This document shows, piece by piece, positions 1 to 6,018 of a stretch of DNA of 6,018 nucleotides. Source of the stretch: an uncultured Actinomyces sp. (GTDB lineage: Bacteria; Actinomycetota; Actinomycetes; Actinomycetales; Actinomycetaceae); the NCBI GenBank assembly GCA_915069725.1, contig CAJZFF010000129.1, positions 1 through 6,018 on the forward strand, read 5' to 3'. A model generated the notes under the pieces. It was not told the origin of the DNA. It ran no database searches and saw only the letters and a program-made list of their open reading frames with translations. Every line of letters begins with the position of its first letter. Within the stretch, counting starts at the first letter, position 1. Position numbers and translations under genes: made by a program.

Positions 1-760
1 CGACGCCGCCACCGCCATCATGACGACCGACACCGTCTCCAAGGAGGACGCTCTCACGGTCGGTACCGGCGAGCAGAGCTGGACCATCGGCGGCATGATT
101 AAGGGCGTGGGCATGCTGGCCCCAGGGCTGGCCACGATGCTCGCTGTCATCACCACCGACGCCGTCCTCACCCCTGAGCAGGCCCAGGACGCCCTGGCCT
201 CCGCCACGATGCGAACCGTCAACCGGATCAACTCCGACGGGTGCATGTCCACCAACGACACGGTCCTCCTGCTGGCCTCCGGAGCCTCGGGCACCACTCC
301 CTCCCAGGGCGAGCTCGACGAGGCGCTCACTGAGGTGATGAGCCGGCTCGGCCGGCGCCTGGTGGCCGACGCCGAGGGCGCCACCCACGACATCGCCATC
401 ACCGTCTCCGGCGCCGTCAGCGAGGAGGCCGCCGAGGCCGCAGCCCGCACCGTCAGCTCCTCCAACCTCCTCAAGTGCGCCGTCGCCGGGGCCGACCCCA
501 ACTGGGGGCGCATCCTCTCCCAGCTGGGGACCGTTCCCGAGGACGTCTGCCCCTTCAACCCCGACGAGGTCGACGTCGCTATCAACGGCATCACGATCTT
601 CAGCCACGGCGCCCCCCAACCCAACCGGGACGCGGTGGACATGAGCCCACGCGAGACCCGCATCGACATCGAGCTGTCGGCGGGCCCGGCCCAGGCCACC
701 GTGTGGACCAACGACCTCACTCACGGATACGTCTCCATCAACGCGGACTACACGACATGA
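1..760 (+). CDS. argJ: ArgJ, bifunctional glutamate N-acetyltransferase / ornithine acetyltransferase (5' partial)
   Basis: Transfers the acetyl group from N-acetylornithine to glutamate, giving ornithine and N-acetylglutamate (cyclic arginine route); cytoplasmic. The frame is open from base 2, so the visible 252 residues lack roughly the first 150 of a protein usually near 400 residues; the ATG at base 20 is internal (AIMTTDT stretch), not the start. The self-cleavage motif [14 protein letters not shown] is clear: the nucleophilic threonine, first residue of the beta chain, is encoded at 134-136, leaving a beta chain of 208 residues, a normal size. Other family blocks are [10 protein letters not shown] (bases 233-262), ADPNWGRI (about 491-514) and the typical ending INADYTT. 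The stop overlaps the argB start as ATGA (757-760), so translation is probably coupled. Whether it also uses acetyl-CoA (bifunctional form) cannot be decided from sequence. Identity is certain; only the truncation is limiting. Confidence 0.97.
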   Translation, partial: DAATAIMTTDTVSKEDALTVGTGEQSWTIGGMIKGVGMLAPGLATMLAVITTDAVLTPEQAQDALASATMRTVNRINSDGCMSTNDTVLLLASGASGTTPSQGELDEALTEVMSRLGRRLVADAEGATHDIAITVSGAVSEEAAEAAARTVSSSNLLKCAVAGADPNWGRILSQLGTVPEDVCPFNPDEVDVAINGITIFSHGAPQPNRDAVDMSPRETRIDIELSAGPAQATVWTNDLTHGYVSINADYTT

Positions 761-1683
761 AACGTACCCCTCTCGACCCACAGACCAAGGCATCCGTCCT
801 GCTGGAGGCCGTGCCGTGGCTGCGCACCTACAAGGGCGCCACCATGGTCATCAAGTACGGCGGCAACGCCATGGTCAACGATGAGCTCAAGCGCGCCTTC
901 GCCCAGGACATCCTCTTCCTGCACCAGGTCGGGGTGCGCCCCGTCGTCGTTCACGGCGGCGGGCCCCAGATCAACGCGATGCTCAAGCGGCTGGGCATCG
1001 CCTCGGAGTTCCGCGGAGGACTGCGTGTCACCACCCCCGAGGTCATGGACGTGGTCCGCATGGTGCTCACCGGTTCCGTGCAGCGCGAGCTCGTCTCTCT
1101 GCTCAACACCGACGGCTCCGCCGCCGTCGGTATCAGCGGTGAGGACGGTGGGCTCCTGCGAGCCCGGCAGCGCCTGGCCACGGTGGACGGGAACAAGGTC
1201 GACGTCGGCCTGGTCGGCGACGTCGTCGACGTCAGTCCTCAGCCCATCATCGATCTGCTCGACCAGGGCCGCATCCCGGTCATCTCCTCGGTCGCCCCGC
1301 TGACGACGGACTCCGAGACCGTCCTCAACGTCAACGCCGACACGGCCGCCGCCGCGATCGCTGTAGCCCTCAAGGCCCGCACCCTGCTCATGCTCACCGA
1401 CGTCGAGGGGCTCTACTCCGCCTGGCCCGACCGCAGCACACTGGTGCCCTTCATCAGTGCCGCCGCGCTGGAGGAGCTCCTGCCCACGCTCGAGGCCGGG
1501 ATGATCCCCAAGATGGAGGCCTGCCTGCGGGCCGTCTACGGGGGAGTCGGGCAGGCGCACGTCGTTGATGGACGCCAGGCCCACAGCATGCTGCTCGAGA
1601 TCGTCACCGACCAGGGAGTCGGTACCGTCATCCACCCTGGAGACGCTCCGGTCCCGCCGCTGAACGGAGGCAAGAGCCTATGA
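757..1683 (+). CDS. argB: ArgB, N-acetylglutamate kinase, probably arginine-inhibited
   Basis: Phosphorylates N-acetylglutamate with ATP, the second step of arginine synthesis; cytoplasmic amino-acid kinase fold. The 308 residues are the usual length. Visible motifs: KYGGNAM at residues 33-39 (phosphate-binding lysine), HGGGPQI at 66-72 (substrate/phosphate loop), NVNADTAA from 191, and the second catalytic lysine in GMIPKMEA (K252). The start is ATG 757, inside the argJ stop; the same frame is open further upstream, but there only as an overlap with argJ. No Shine-Dalgarno sequence precedes 757, which fits translational coupling from argJ. Residues about 10-28 resemble the N-terminal helix that joins dimers into the hexamer of arginine-sensitive kinases. 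[15 protein letters not shown] at 276-290 matches the C-terminal arginine-site signature (His, Glu, GxGT). Feedback inhibition by arginine is therefore inferred, not shown. Confidence 0.97.
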   Translation: MKRTPLDPQTKASVLLEAVPWLRTYKGATMVIKYGGNAMVNDELKRAFAQDILFLHQVGVRPVVVHGGGPQINAMLKRLGIASEFRGGLRVTTPEVMDVVRMVLTGSVQRELVSLLNTDGSAAVGISGEDGGLLRARQRLATVDGNKVDVGLVGDVVDVSPQPIIDLLDQGRIPVISSVAPLTTDSETVLNVNADTAAAAIAVALKARTLLMLTDVEGLYSAWPDRSTLVPFISAAALEELLPTLEAGMIPKMEACLRAVYGGVGQAHVVDGRQAHSMLLEIVTDQGVGTVIHPGDAPVPPLNGGKSL

Positions 1684-2954
1684 CCCACTCCTCGCAAGCA
1701 CCGGCACCCACTGCGGAGGCGAAGGGGCCCGGCACCGGCAACGCCGGCTGGCTGGCGCGCTACACCGACGCCGTCATGAACACCTTCGGCACCCCCGGCC
1801 GGGTCCTGGTCCGGGGGAGGGGCGCCCACGTCTGGGACGCCGACGGTCAGGAGTACATCGACCTGCTGGCAGGCATCGCCGTCAACTGCCTGGGGCACGC
1901 GCACCCCGCGATCATCCGGGCCGTCACCGAGCAGCTCTCCGAACTGGGGCACGTGTCGAACTTCTTCACCACCCCGGCGCAGATCACCCTCGCCGAGGAG
2001 CTCATCGGACTCGTCTTCCCCGCCGCCGACCCGGCCGACTCCAGGGTCTTCCTCGCCAACTCCGGCACGGAGGCCAACGAGGGGGCCTTCAAGATCGCGC
2101 GGCGCCACGGGGGGGCGGAGCGCCCGCGCGTCCTCGCCCTGACCGACGCCTTCCACGGGCGCACCATGGGCTCCCTGGCCCTGACCCACAAGGCCGCCTA
2201 CCGCGAGCCCTTCGAGCCGCTGCCCGGAGGAGTCGAGTTCGTCCCCGCCGGCGACATCGAGGCCCTGCGCACCGCGCTGGGGCCGGATGTGGCGGCACTC
2301 GTCGTCGAACCCATTCAGGGTGAGGCCGGGGTGCGTGAGCTGCCCGCCGGATACCTGGAGGCGGCCCGCGAGCTGACCGAGGCCGCCGGCGCGCTGCTCA
2401 TCATCGATGAGGTCCAGACCGGAATGGGACGCACCGGCGCCTGGATGGCCCACCACCTGCTGGCGCCGGGCGTCGTCCCCGACGTCGTCACCCTGGCCAA
2501 GGGACTGGGCGGAGGAATCCCCATCGGCGCGGTCGTCGCCACTGGGCAGGCCGCCGCTCTCCTCGAGCCGGGGCAGCACGGCACCACCTTCGGCGGCAAC
2601 CCGGTGGCCTGTGCAGCAGCGCTCGCCGTCATCGGGACCATCCGCAGCCAGTCCCTGCTGGAGCGGGTTCAGCAGCTCGGCTCGGCCTGGTCCAGGGAGC
2701 TGGCAGCGGTTGACGGAGTCGACCAGGTGCGCGGCCGGGGTCTGCTGCTCGGCATCGGGCTGGACGACGGGCTCCCACCCGCTGCTGAGATCGCCGCTGC
2801 CCTGGCGGCCCGCGGTTTCATCGTCAACGCGCCGCGCCCCGATACGATCCGCCTGGCTCCCCCCTTCATCCTCTCCGACGATGACGCCGGAGTCTTCACC
2901 ACCACGCTGTCCGAGGTCCTTGCCCGGGCACAGTCAGAGAAGGCCGGTTCATGA
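1680..2954 (+). CDS. argD: ArgD, N-acetylornithine aminotransferase
   Basis: PLP-dependent class III aminotransferase converting N-acetylglutamate semialdehyde and glutamate to N-acetylornithine and 2-oxoglutarate; some family members also act in lysine synthesis as DapC. The protein has 424 residues, slightly longer than the usual 390-400 because of an Ala/Pro-rich N-terminal tail of about 20 residues. Visible sites: NSGTEANE at 127-134 (PLP phosphate loop), FHGRT at 158-162 (ring stacking), [11 protein letters not shown] from 243 (D243 to the pyridine nitrogen), and the Schiff-base lysine K274 in [24 protein letters not shown] follows. The ATG overlaps the argB stop (ATGA), and a good GGAGG lies at 1666-1670, nine bases upstream, so this gene can also recruit ribosomes itself. 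The next gene overlaps it by ATGA. Acetylornithine specificity rests mainly on the arg operon setting. Confidence 0.96.
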   Translation: MTHSSQAPAPTAEAKGPGTGNAGWLARYTDAVMNTFGTPGRVLVRGRGAHVWDADGQEYIDLLAGIAVNCLGHAHPAIIRAVTEQLSELGHVSNFFTTPAQITLAEELIGLVFPAADPADSRVFLANSGTEANEGAFKIARRHGGAERPRVLALTDAFHGRTMGSLALTHKAAYREPFEPLPGGVEFVPAGDIEALRTALGPDVAALVVEPIQGEAGVRELPAGYLEAARELTEAAGALLIIDEVQTGMGRTGAWMAHHLLAPGVVPDVVTLAKGLGGGIPIGAVVATGQAAALLEPGQHGTTFGGNPVACAAALAVIGTIRSQSLLERVQQLGSAWSRELAAVDGVDQVRGRGLLLGIGLDDGLPPAAEIAAALAARGFIVNAPRPDTIRLAPPFILSDDDAGVFTTTLSEVLARAQSEKAGS

Positions 2955-3538
2955 GCGCCGCCATCGAGGCCTCTCAGCGTGATCTGGAGGCAACGGCCCC
3001 CCTGGTGCCCGGGACCAAGACCGCCAGGCACGCCAGCATCGTCCAGATTCTGTCGCGCGAACGCATCCGCTCGCAGGCCGAGTTGCGCAAGGCCCTGGCA
3101 CAGCGCGGAATCAGCACCACTCAGGCCACGCTCTCGCGGGATCTGGTGGAGCTGCGGGCCACGAAGATCCGCGCCCCGGGTGGAGAGCTCATCTACTCCA
3201 TGCCTGAGGCCGGCGCCCCCGGCCAGGTCCATGCCGACACCCTCTCCGAGGCGGAGGAGACCGACGACTCATTGCGCGCTCACACCACCCCCCGTCTGGC
3301 CCGGTGGTGCGCCGAGCTGCTCGTCACCGCCGAGTGGGCCGGCCCCCAGGTGGTCCTGCGAACTCCCGCCGGCGGTGCCCAGCTGCTCGCCGGGGCCGTC
3401 GACGACGCCATGATGCCCGGGGTCATGGGGTGTATCGCCGGCGACGACACCGTCCTGGTCATCACCCGCGGCGCCCAGGTCGCGGCCGACGTGGCCAGAC
3501 ACCTGCTCGCCCTGGCCGACCCCTCGGCCCGAGCCTGA
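2951..3538 (+). CDS. argR: ArgR, arginine-responsive transcriptional repressor
   Basis: Hexameric arginine-dependent DNA-binding protein (ArgR/AhrC family) that represses arginine synthesis genes. The N-terminal winged helix spans about residues 26-85; the recognition helix contains TTQATLSRDL (S62-R63, the family's SR pair). The C-terminal oligomerisation and arginine-binding domain starts near 114 and ends in GCIAGDDTVLVI, with G164, D165, D166 and T167 forming the arginine-binding GDDT. At 195 residues it exceeds the family's usual 150-170: there is an N-terminal extension of about 25 residues and an acidic linker (about 97-107, SEAEETDD). ATG 2951 overlaps the argD stop and has AGAAGG seven bases upstream (2938-2943). 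A shorter form from GTG 3005, with GGAGG at 2986-2990, would be 177 residues and is the main alternative. Co-transcription with argJBD implies autoregulation if the operon is an ArgR target. Confidence 0.96.
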   Translation: MSAAIEASQRDLEATAPLVPGTKTARHASIVQILSRERIRSQAELRKALAQRGISTTQATLSRDLVELRATKIRAPGGELIYSMPEAGAPGQVHADTLSEAEETDDSLRAHTTPRLARWCAELLVTAEWAGPQVVLRTPAGGAQLLAGAVDDAMMPGVMGCIAGDDTVLVITRGAQVAADVARHLLALADPSARA

Positions 3539-3574
3539 CCTCTCCCCACCACCCTTGACATCCCCCGTCACCTC

Positions 3575-3594
3575 GGCGCCGCTGCAGCGGCGTC
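3575..3594. repeat. GC-rich inverted repeat (hairpin) before argG
   Basis: Arms 3575-3582 and 3587-3594 pair fully apart from one G-U, with a 4-base TGCA loop. The inner 16 bases (3577-3592) are a perfect palindrome, so this could equally be a dimeric protein site in DNA. No U-tract follows. Confidence 0.6.
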
Positions 3595-3603
3595 ATCACG
3601 AAG

Positions 3604-3610
3604 AGAAGAG
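3604..3610 (+). promoter_or_regulatory. Probable argG ribosome-binding site
   Basis: The purine run AGAAGAG is a weak match to AGGAGG. It ends eight bases before TTG 3619, a normal spacing, but abuts or overlaps GTG 3610. This is the main reason for preferring the TTG start. Confidence 0.4.
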
Positions 3611-3618
3611 TGATCCCA

Positions 3619-4842
3619 TTGAGCATCCACAAGGACCGTGTCGTCCTGGCCTACTCCGGAGGCCTGGACACGTCCGTCGCCATCGGCTGGATCGGCGAGG
3701 CCACCGGTCGAGAGGTTGTGGCCGTCGCCGTCGACGTCGGCCAGGGTGGCGAGGACCTTGAGGTGATCCGTCAGCGAGCCCTCGACTGCGGCGCCGTCGA
3801 GGCCTATGTCACCGACGCCCGCGATGAGTTCGCCAACGACTACTGCATGCCCGCCCTCAAGGCCAACGCCCTCTACGAGGGGACCTACCCGCTCGTCTCG
3901 GCCCTGTCCCGCCCCGTCATCGCCCGCCACCTGGTCAAGGCCGCCCGCGAGTTCGGCGCGCACACCGTGGCGCACGGCTGCACCGGCAAGGGCAACGACC
4001 AGGTCCGCTTCGAGGTCTCCATCACCTCCATGGCCCCCGACATGGACTGCATCTCCCCGGTACGCGACCTGGCGCTGACCCGTGACGTAGCCATCGACTA
4101 CGCCGAGAAGCACAACCTGCCGATCGAGACCACCAAGCACAACCCCTTCTCCATCGACCAGAACGTCTGGGGTCGCGCCATTGAGACCGGGTACCTCGAG
4201 GACCTGTGGAACGCCCCCACCAAGGATGTCTACGTCTACACCGACGACCCCGCCTACCCGCCCCTGCCCGACGAGGTGATCCTCACCTTCAAGGAGGGCA
4301 TCCCCGTAGCCATCGACGGTCGCGACGTCAGCCCTCTGGAGGCGATTCAAGAGCTCAACCGCAGGGCCGGCGCCCAGGGCGTGGGGCGTATCGACATGGT
4401 CGAGGATCGGCTCGTGGGGATCAAGTCCCGCGAGATCTACGAGGCCCCCGGCGCCGTGGCCCTGATCGAGGCCCACCGGGCGCTCGAGGCCGTCACCCTG
4501 GAGCGCATGCAGCACCGCTACAAGCGGAGCATGGAGCAGACCTGGGCCGATCTCGTCTACGAGGCCCAGTGGTACTCCCCGCTCAAGCGCTCCATGGACG
4601 CCTTCATCGAGGACACGCAGCGCTACGTCAACGGTGATATCCGGATGGTCCTGCACGGCGGTCGGGCGACCGTCAACGGGCGCCGCTCCGAGACGGGCCT
4701 GTACGACTTCAACCTGGCCACCTACGAGAGCGGAGACACCTTCGACCAGTCCTCCTCGCGGGGCTTCATCGAGATCTACGGAATGCAGTCCAAGCTCGCC
4801 GCCGCCCGCGACGTGCGCGCCGGCGACGGTCGGGGGTTCTGA
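3619..4842 (+). CDS. argG: ArgG, argininosuccinate synthase
   Basis: Joins citrulline and aspartate with ATP to argininosuccinate, the penultimate arginine step; cytoplasmic tetramer. With the chosen start it has 407 residues, close to the roughly 400 of the actinobacterial type. Key sites: the N-type ATP pyrophosphatase P-loop AYSGGLDTS at 11-19, [14 protein letters not shown] from 119 (aspartate and citrulline contacts), [10 protein letters not shown] at 177-186, [13 protein letters not shown] in the middle, and [16 protein letters not shown] near the C-terminus. The start is uncertain: TTG 3619 gives [10 protein letters not shown], near the length of homologues, with a purine-rich site eight bases upstream. 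GTG 3610 is in frame and adds three residues but has that purine run directly against it. It is separated from argR by 80 bases, so it may be read through from the operon or have its own control. argH does not follow. Confidence 0.97.
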   Translation: MSIHKDRVVLAYSGGLDTSVAIGWIGEATGREVVAVAVDVGQGGEDLEVIRQRALDCGAVEAYVTDARDEFANDYCMPALKANALYEGTYPLVSALSRPVIARHLVKAAREFGAHTVAHGCTGKGNDQVRFEVSITSMAPDMDCISPVRDLALTRDVAIDYAEKHNLPIETTKHNPFSIDQNVWGRAIETGYLEDLWNAPTKDVYVYTDDPAYPPLPDEVILTFKEGIPVAIDGRDVSPLEAIQELNRRAGAQGVGRIDMVEDRLVGIKSREIYEAPGAVALIEAHRALEAVTLERMQHRYKRSMEQTWADLVYEAQWYSPLKRSMDAFIEDTQRYVNGDIRMVLHGGRATVNGRRSETGLYDFNLATYESGDTFDQSSSRGFIEIYGMQSKLAAARDVRAGDGRGF

Positions 4843-4882
4843 CTGAGCCGCACCGCCGGTCCCACCACCTCGAAGCACTCGG

Positions 4883-5788
4883 CTACATGGCCGCCTGCGC
4901 CTCGTCGTGGTGGGGCTGGCGGCGCAACCAGCGGGAGTCGTCATTGGCGTAGGCGTAGTAGGCGCCGATCAGCAGCCCGCCACCCACGAAGTTGCCCAGC
5001 AGCGCCACGACCACGTTCCCCAGCGCCGGAAGGACATCGATCCCGTGTGTCAGGCCGACGACGGTGAACAGGACCGTGTTGGCCACTGAGTGCTCAAGAC
5101 CGAGGAAGGCGAAGACGAACACGGAGATGAGCATCGCGAAGATCTTGGACCAGTCCTCGCGGATGAAGCCGTTGTAGATGAGGAGCATTGCCAGGTTAAT
5201 CATGAAGTTGCACAGGACCGCCCGCACGAAGAGGTCCCCGATCCCCGAGGCCGACGACAGGTAGTGGAGCTTGGCGTCCACTGAGTGCACGGCCTGCTCG
5301 GCGGTTGCCGCCTCCACAAGGGTGGAGAAGCGGTACATGGCCGCGAAGACCAGCCCTCCGGCGAAGTTGCCGGCCAGGCACATGACCAGCACCCTCAGGG
5401 CCCTCCACGCTGAGATCCGCTTGTAGTAGTAGCCGATGACCACCACCATCATGTTGCTGGTGAGCAGCTCGGACTTCGTGTAGTAGATGAAGACCAGAGC
5501 GGGGCCGAAGGCCAGTGCCCCAAGGAGCTTGCCGATCCCTGCCAGAGAGGTCTCTCCGACGTGAAGACCGTCGAAGACACCGACAATGGCGTAGTTCACG
5601 ATATAGAAGATCGCCACGATCATGCCGGCCATGGCCGCGCGCATGAGATAACGGTGGGCGATCACCCCGGTCATCCGGGTCTTGGTCTCCAGCGCCTCGA
5701 GCACGGTGGAGATGAACTGCTTACCTGGGAAAAGGGCGTCTTGTTCGGCGGGCATCGACTCATCATGGCATGGCCGGTCAGCCGCCAT
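4883..5788 (-). CDS. Formate/nitrite transporter (FNT/FocA-NirC) family membrane channel
   Basis: Integral membrane protein of the FNT family: aquaporin-like pentameric channels for formate, nitrite, hydrosulfide or lactate. The 301 residues suit the family. About six membrane segments are seen (near 49-72, 86-119 broken in the middle, 128-151, 186-206, 214-231, 243-280). Family landmarks are the loop SELLTSN with T110 (the FocA T91 position), DAKLH with K173 (the conserved outer-face lysine), CNFMINLAMLL from 193, and LEHSVAN with the central pore histidine H233. Unusually, K105 stands where the family signature normally has glycine (GADLFTS in FocA). ATG 5788 is supported by AAAGG five bases upstream; in-frame M12 has no such site. 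It converges on argG with 40 bases between stops and is probably transcribed alone. Hand counts of sample lines suggest lower GC than in the arg genes, partly a membrane-protein effect. Substrate cannot be assigned. Confidence 0.92.
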   Translation of the reverse strand: MAADRPCHDESMPAEQDALFPGKQFISTVLEALETKTRMTGVIAHRYLMRAAMAGMIVAIFYIVNYAIVGVFDGLHVGETSLAGIGKLLGALAFGPALVFIYYTKSELLTSNMMVVVIGYYYKRISAWRALRVLVMCLAGNFAGGLVFAAMYRFSTLVEAATAEQAVHSVDAKLHYLSSASGIGDLFVRAVLCNFMINLAMLLIYNGFIREDWSKIFAMLISVFVFAFLGLEHSVANTVLFTVVGLTHGIDVLPALGNVVVALLGNFVGGGLLIGAYYAYANDDSRWLRRQPHHDEAQAAM

Positions 5789-5793
5789 GCGGG

Positions 5794-5806
5794 CCTTTCT
5801 TCCTTC
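5794..5806 (-). promoter_or_regulatory. Ribosome-binding region of the FNT gene
   Basis: On the minus strand GAAGGAAGAAAGG precedes the ATG at 5788 by five bases. The inner AAAGG is well placed and selects this start over the in-frame methionine eleven codons later, which has no purine-rich site. Confidence 0.6.
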
Positions 5807-5827
5807 TCGTCGGTTGTCGCCGCACGT

Positions 5828-5847
5828 CCCGGTCCCTCTCCCGGTCC
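5828..5847. repeat. Short direct repeat in the divergent intergenic region
   Basis: CCCGGTCC occurs at 5828-5835 and again at 5840-5847, a 12-base period (about one helical turn). It lies 40-60 bases upstream of the FNT start codon. It could be a tandem regulator site or low-complexity chance. Confidence 0.35.
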
Positions 5848-5860
5848 GTCCTCAAGAATG

Positions 5861-5880
5861 CGCAGGTGTCTTCGCCTGCG
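5861..5880. repeat. Hairpin-forming inverted repeat between the divergent genes
   Basis: Arms 5861-5868 and 5873-5880 (CGCAGGTG / CGCCTGCG) pair over 8 bp with one G-U on the plus-strand RNA, loop TCTT. On the minus strand the same position is an A-C mismatch, so the structure is better as plus-strand RNA. No T-run follows on either side, so it is not a clear terminator. It lies 73-92 bases upstream of the FNT start codon. Confidence 0.5.
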
Positions 5881-5950
5881 ATCCGTGACAGGTCCTTCTC
5901 TTGACTGATCGTTGAGGAATCTGTGCGGGGAGATGAGCCATGATGGGGCC

Positions 5951-6018
5951 ATGAGCCAGTTCTCCAGCCAGCCCGCTAAGCCATCCGCTGTCCAGTCCGT
6001 TGCCTCAGACTCTCAGCA
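5951..6018 (+). CDS. Start of an unidentified protein (3' partial)
   Basis: An open frame runs from ATG 5951 to the window edge (22 codons plus two bases), reading MSQFSSQPAKPSAVQ and onward: rich in Ser, Gln, Pro and Ala, like a disordered N-terminal tail. An in-frame ATG at 5933 would add six residues, and the frame is open back to 5909. Neither start has a well-spaced Shine-Dalgarno: GGGG lies two bases before 5951, and GGGGAG directly abuts 5933. It is divergent from the FNT gene. Family and function cannot be told from so short a piece, and it may not be a gene. Confidence 0.4.
   Translation, partial: MSQFSSQPAKPSAVQSVASDSQ

Larger units (their letters stand above)
3539..3618 (+). promoter_or_regulatory. 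argR-argG intergenic leader with two abutting inverted repeats
   Basis: This is the only gap in the arg cluster, 80 bases. A hairpin at 3575-3594 has an 8-bp stem (one G-U pair) and a TGCA loop; its core 3577-3592 is a perfect 16-base palindrome. Directly after it, ATCAC (3595-3599) can pair with GTGAT (3610-3614) across a 10-base purine-rich loop that carries the probable argG ribosome-binding bases. No T-run follows the first hairpin, so it is not a standard intrinsic terminator. TTGACA at 3555-3560 is a perfect -35 hexamer, but the region contains no TA dinucleotide and hence no convincing -10. No AT-rich ARG box is visible. It may tune argG expression, stabilise mRNA, or do nothing. Confidence 0.4.

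Noticed and set aside
20..22. ATG at base 20 as the argJ start
   Set aside because: The frame is open to the window edge and the ATG lies in a conserved internal stretch (AIMTTDT). Starting there would remove nearly all of the alpha chain.
475..756. Upstream in-frame extension of argB into argJ
   Set aside because: The extension is Arg/Pro-rich shadow sequence over conserved argJ coding. Kinase homology begins only after ATG 757.
748..1635. Minus-strand open frame (295 codons) opposite argB
   Set aside because: It is antisense to argB, rich in Asp, Gly and His, and has no recognisable motif or ribosome site.
1536..2579. Minus-strand open frame (347 codons) opposite argD
   Set aside because: It is antisense to a well-supported gene, has Gly/Asp/Gln-rich composition with no domain, and is explained by codon bias of argD.
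3555..3560. TTGACA as a promoter for argG
   Set aside because: The hexamer is perfect, but the bases at 16-18 spacing are GC-rich palindrome and no TA dinucleotide occurs in the gap, so there is no supporting -10.
3568..4944. Long minus-strand open frame (458 codons) opposite argG
   Set aside because: It lies fully antisense to a certain argG, is low-complexity Gly/Asp/Val-rich, overlaps the FNT 3' end and shows no family motif. It is a typical shadow frame of high-GC DNA.
5561..5908. Plus-strand open frame opposite the FNT gene start
   Set aside because: It is antisense to the FNT coding region, has no homology features, and ends in the intergenic region without a stable structure.

Overview
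The window is high-GC, densely coding DNA holding most of an arginine biosynthesis operon on the plus strand: argJ (5' end cut off by the window edge), argB, argD, argR and argG, in that order. It is followed by a convergent formate/nitrite transporter (FNT) family gene on the minus strand and the first codons of a divergent plus-strand gene at the right edge. GC-rich codon use, the actinobacterial type of each protein (ArgG and ArgR read like the mycobacterial ones) and the cluster order point to an actinobacterium. A member of the Actinomycetaceae (Actinomyces-like) is my best guess from general resemblance; this is inference and not a database match.

Layout. Bases 1-3538 are packed: argJ/argB, argB/argD and argD/argR each join through the same 4-base ATGA overlap, so these four genes are almost certainly one translationally coupled transcript. 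An 80-base gap (3539-3618) then precedes argG; it holds two abutting inverted repeats. argG ends at 4842, only 40 bases before the stop of the opposing FNT gene (4883-5788, minus). The last 230 bases are a divergent intergenic region with a small GC-rich hairpin, then the start of an unidentified reading frame at 5951.

How the genes work together. ArgJ moves the acetyl group from N-acetylornithine to glutamate (the cyclic route), ArgB phosphorylates N-acetylglutamate, ArgD transaminates the semialdehyde to N-acetylornithine, and ArgG condenses citrulline with aspartate. ArgR is the arginine-responsive hexameric repressor of the pathway. argC (reduction step) is expected just upstream of the window. 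argF (ornithine carbamoyltransferase) is not between argD and argR, and argH (argininosuccinate lyase) does not follow argG, so both must be elsewhere if the pathway is complete. ArgB carries the N-terminal helix and C-terminal signature of arginine-inhibited kinases, so the pathway probably has both feedback inhibition (ArgB) and transcriptional control (ArgR).

I see no mobile element, CRISPR array, tRNA or rRNA, and no convincing undescribed system. The best second looks are the FNT protein, whose pore signature has lysine in place of the usual glycine, the structured argR-argG leader, and the missing argF and argH.
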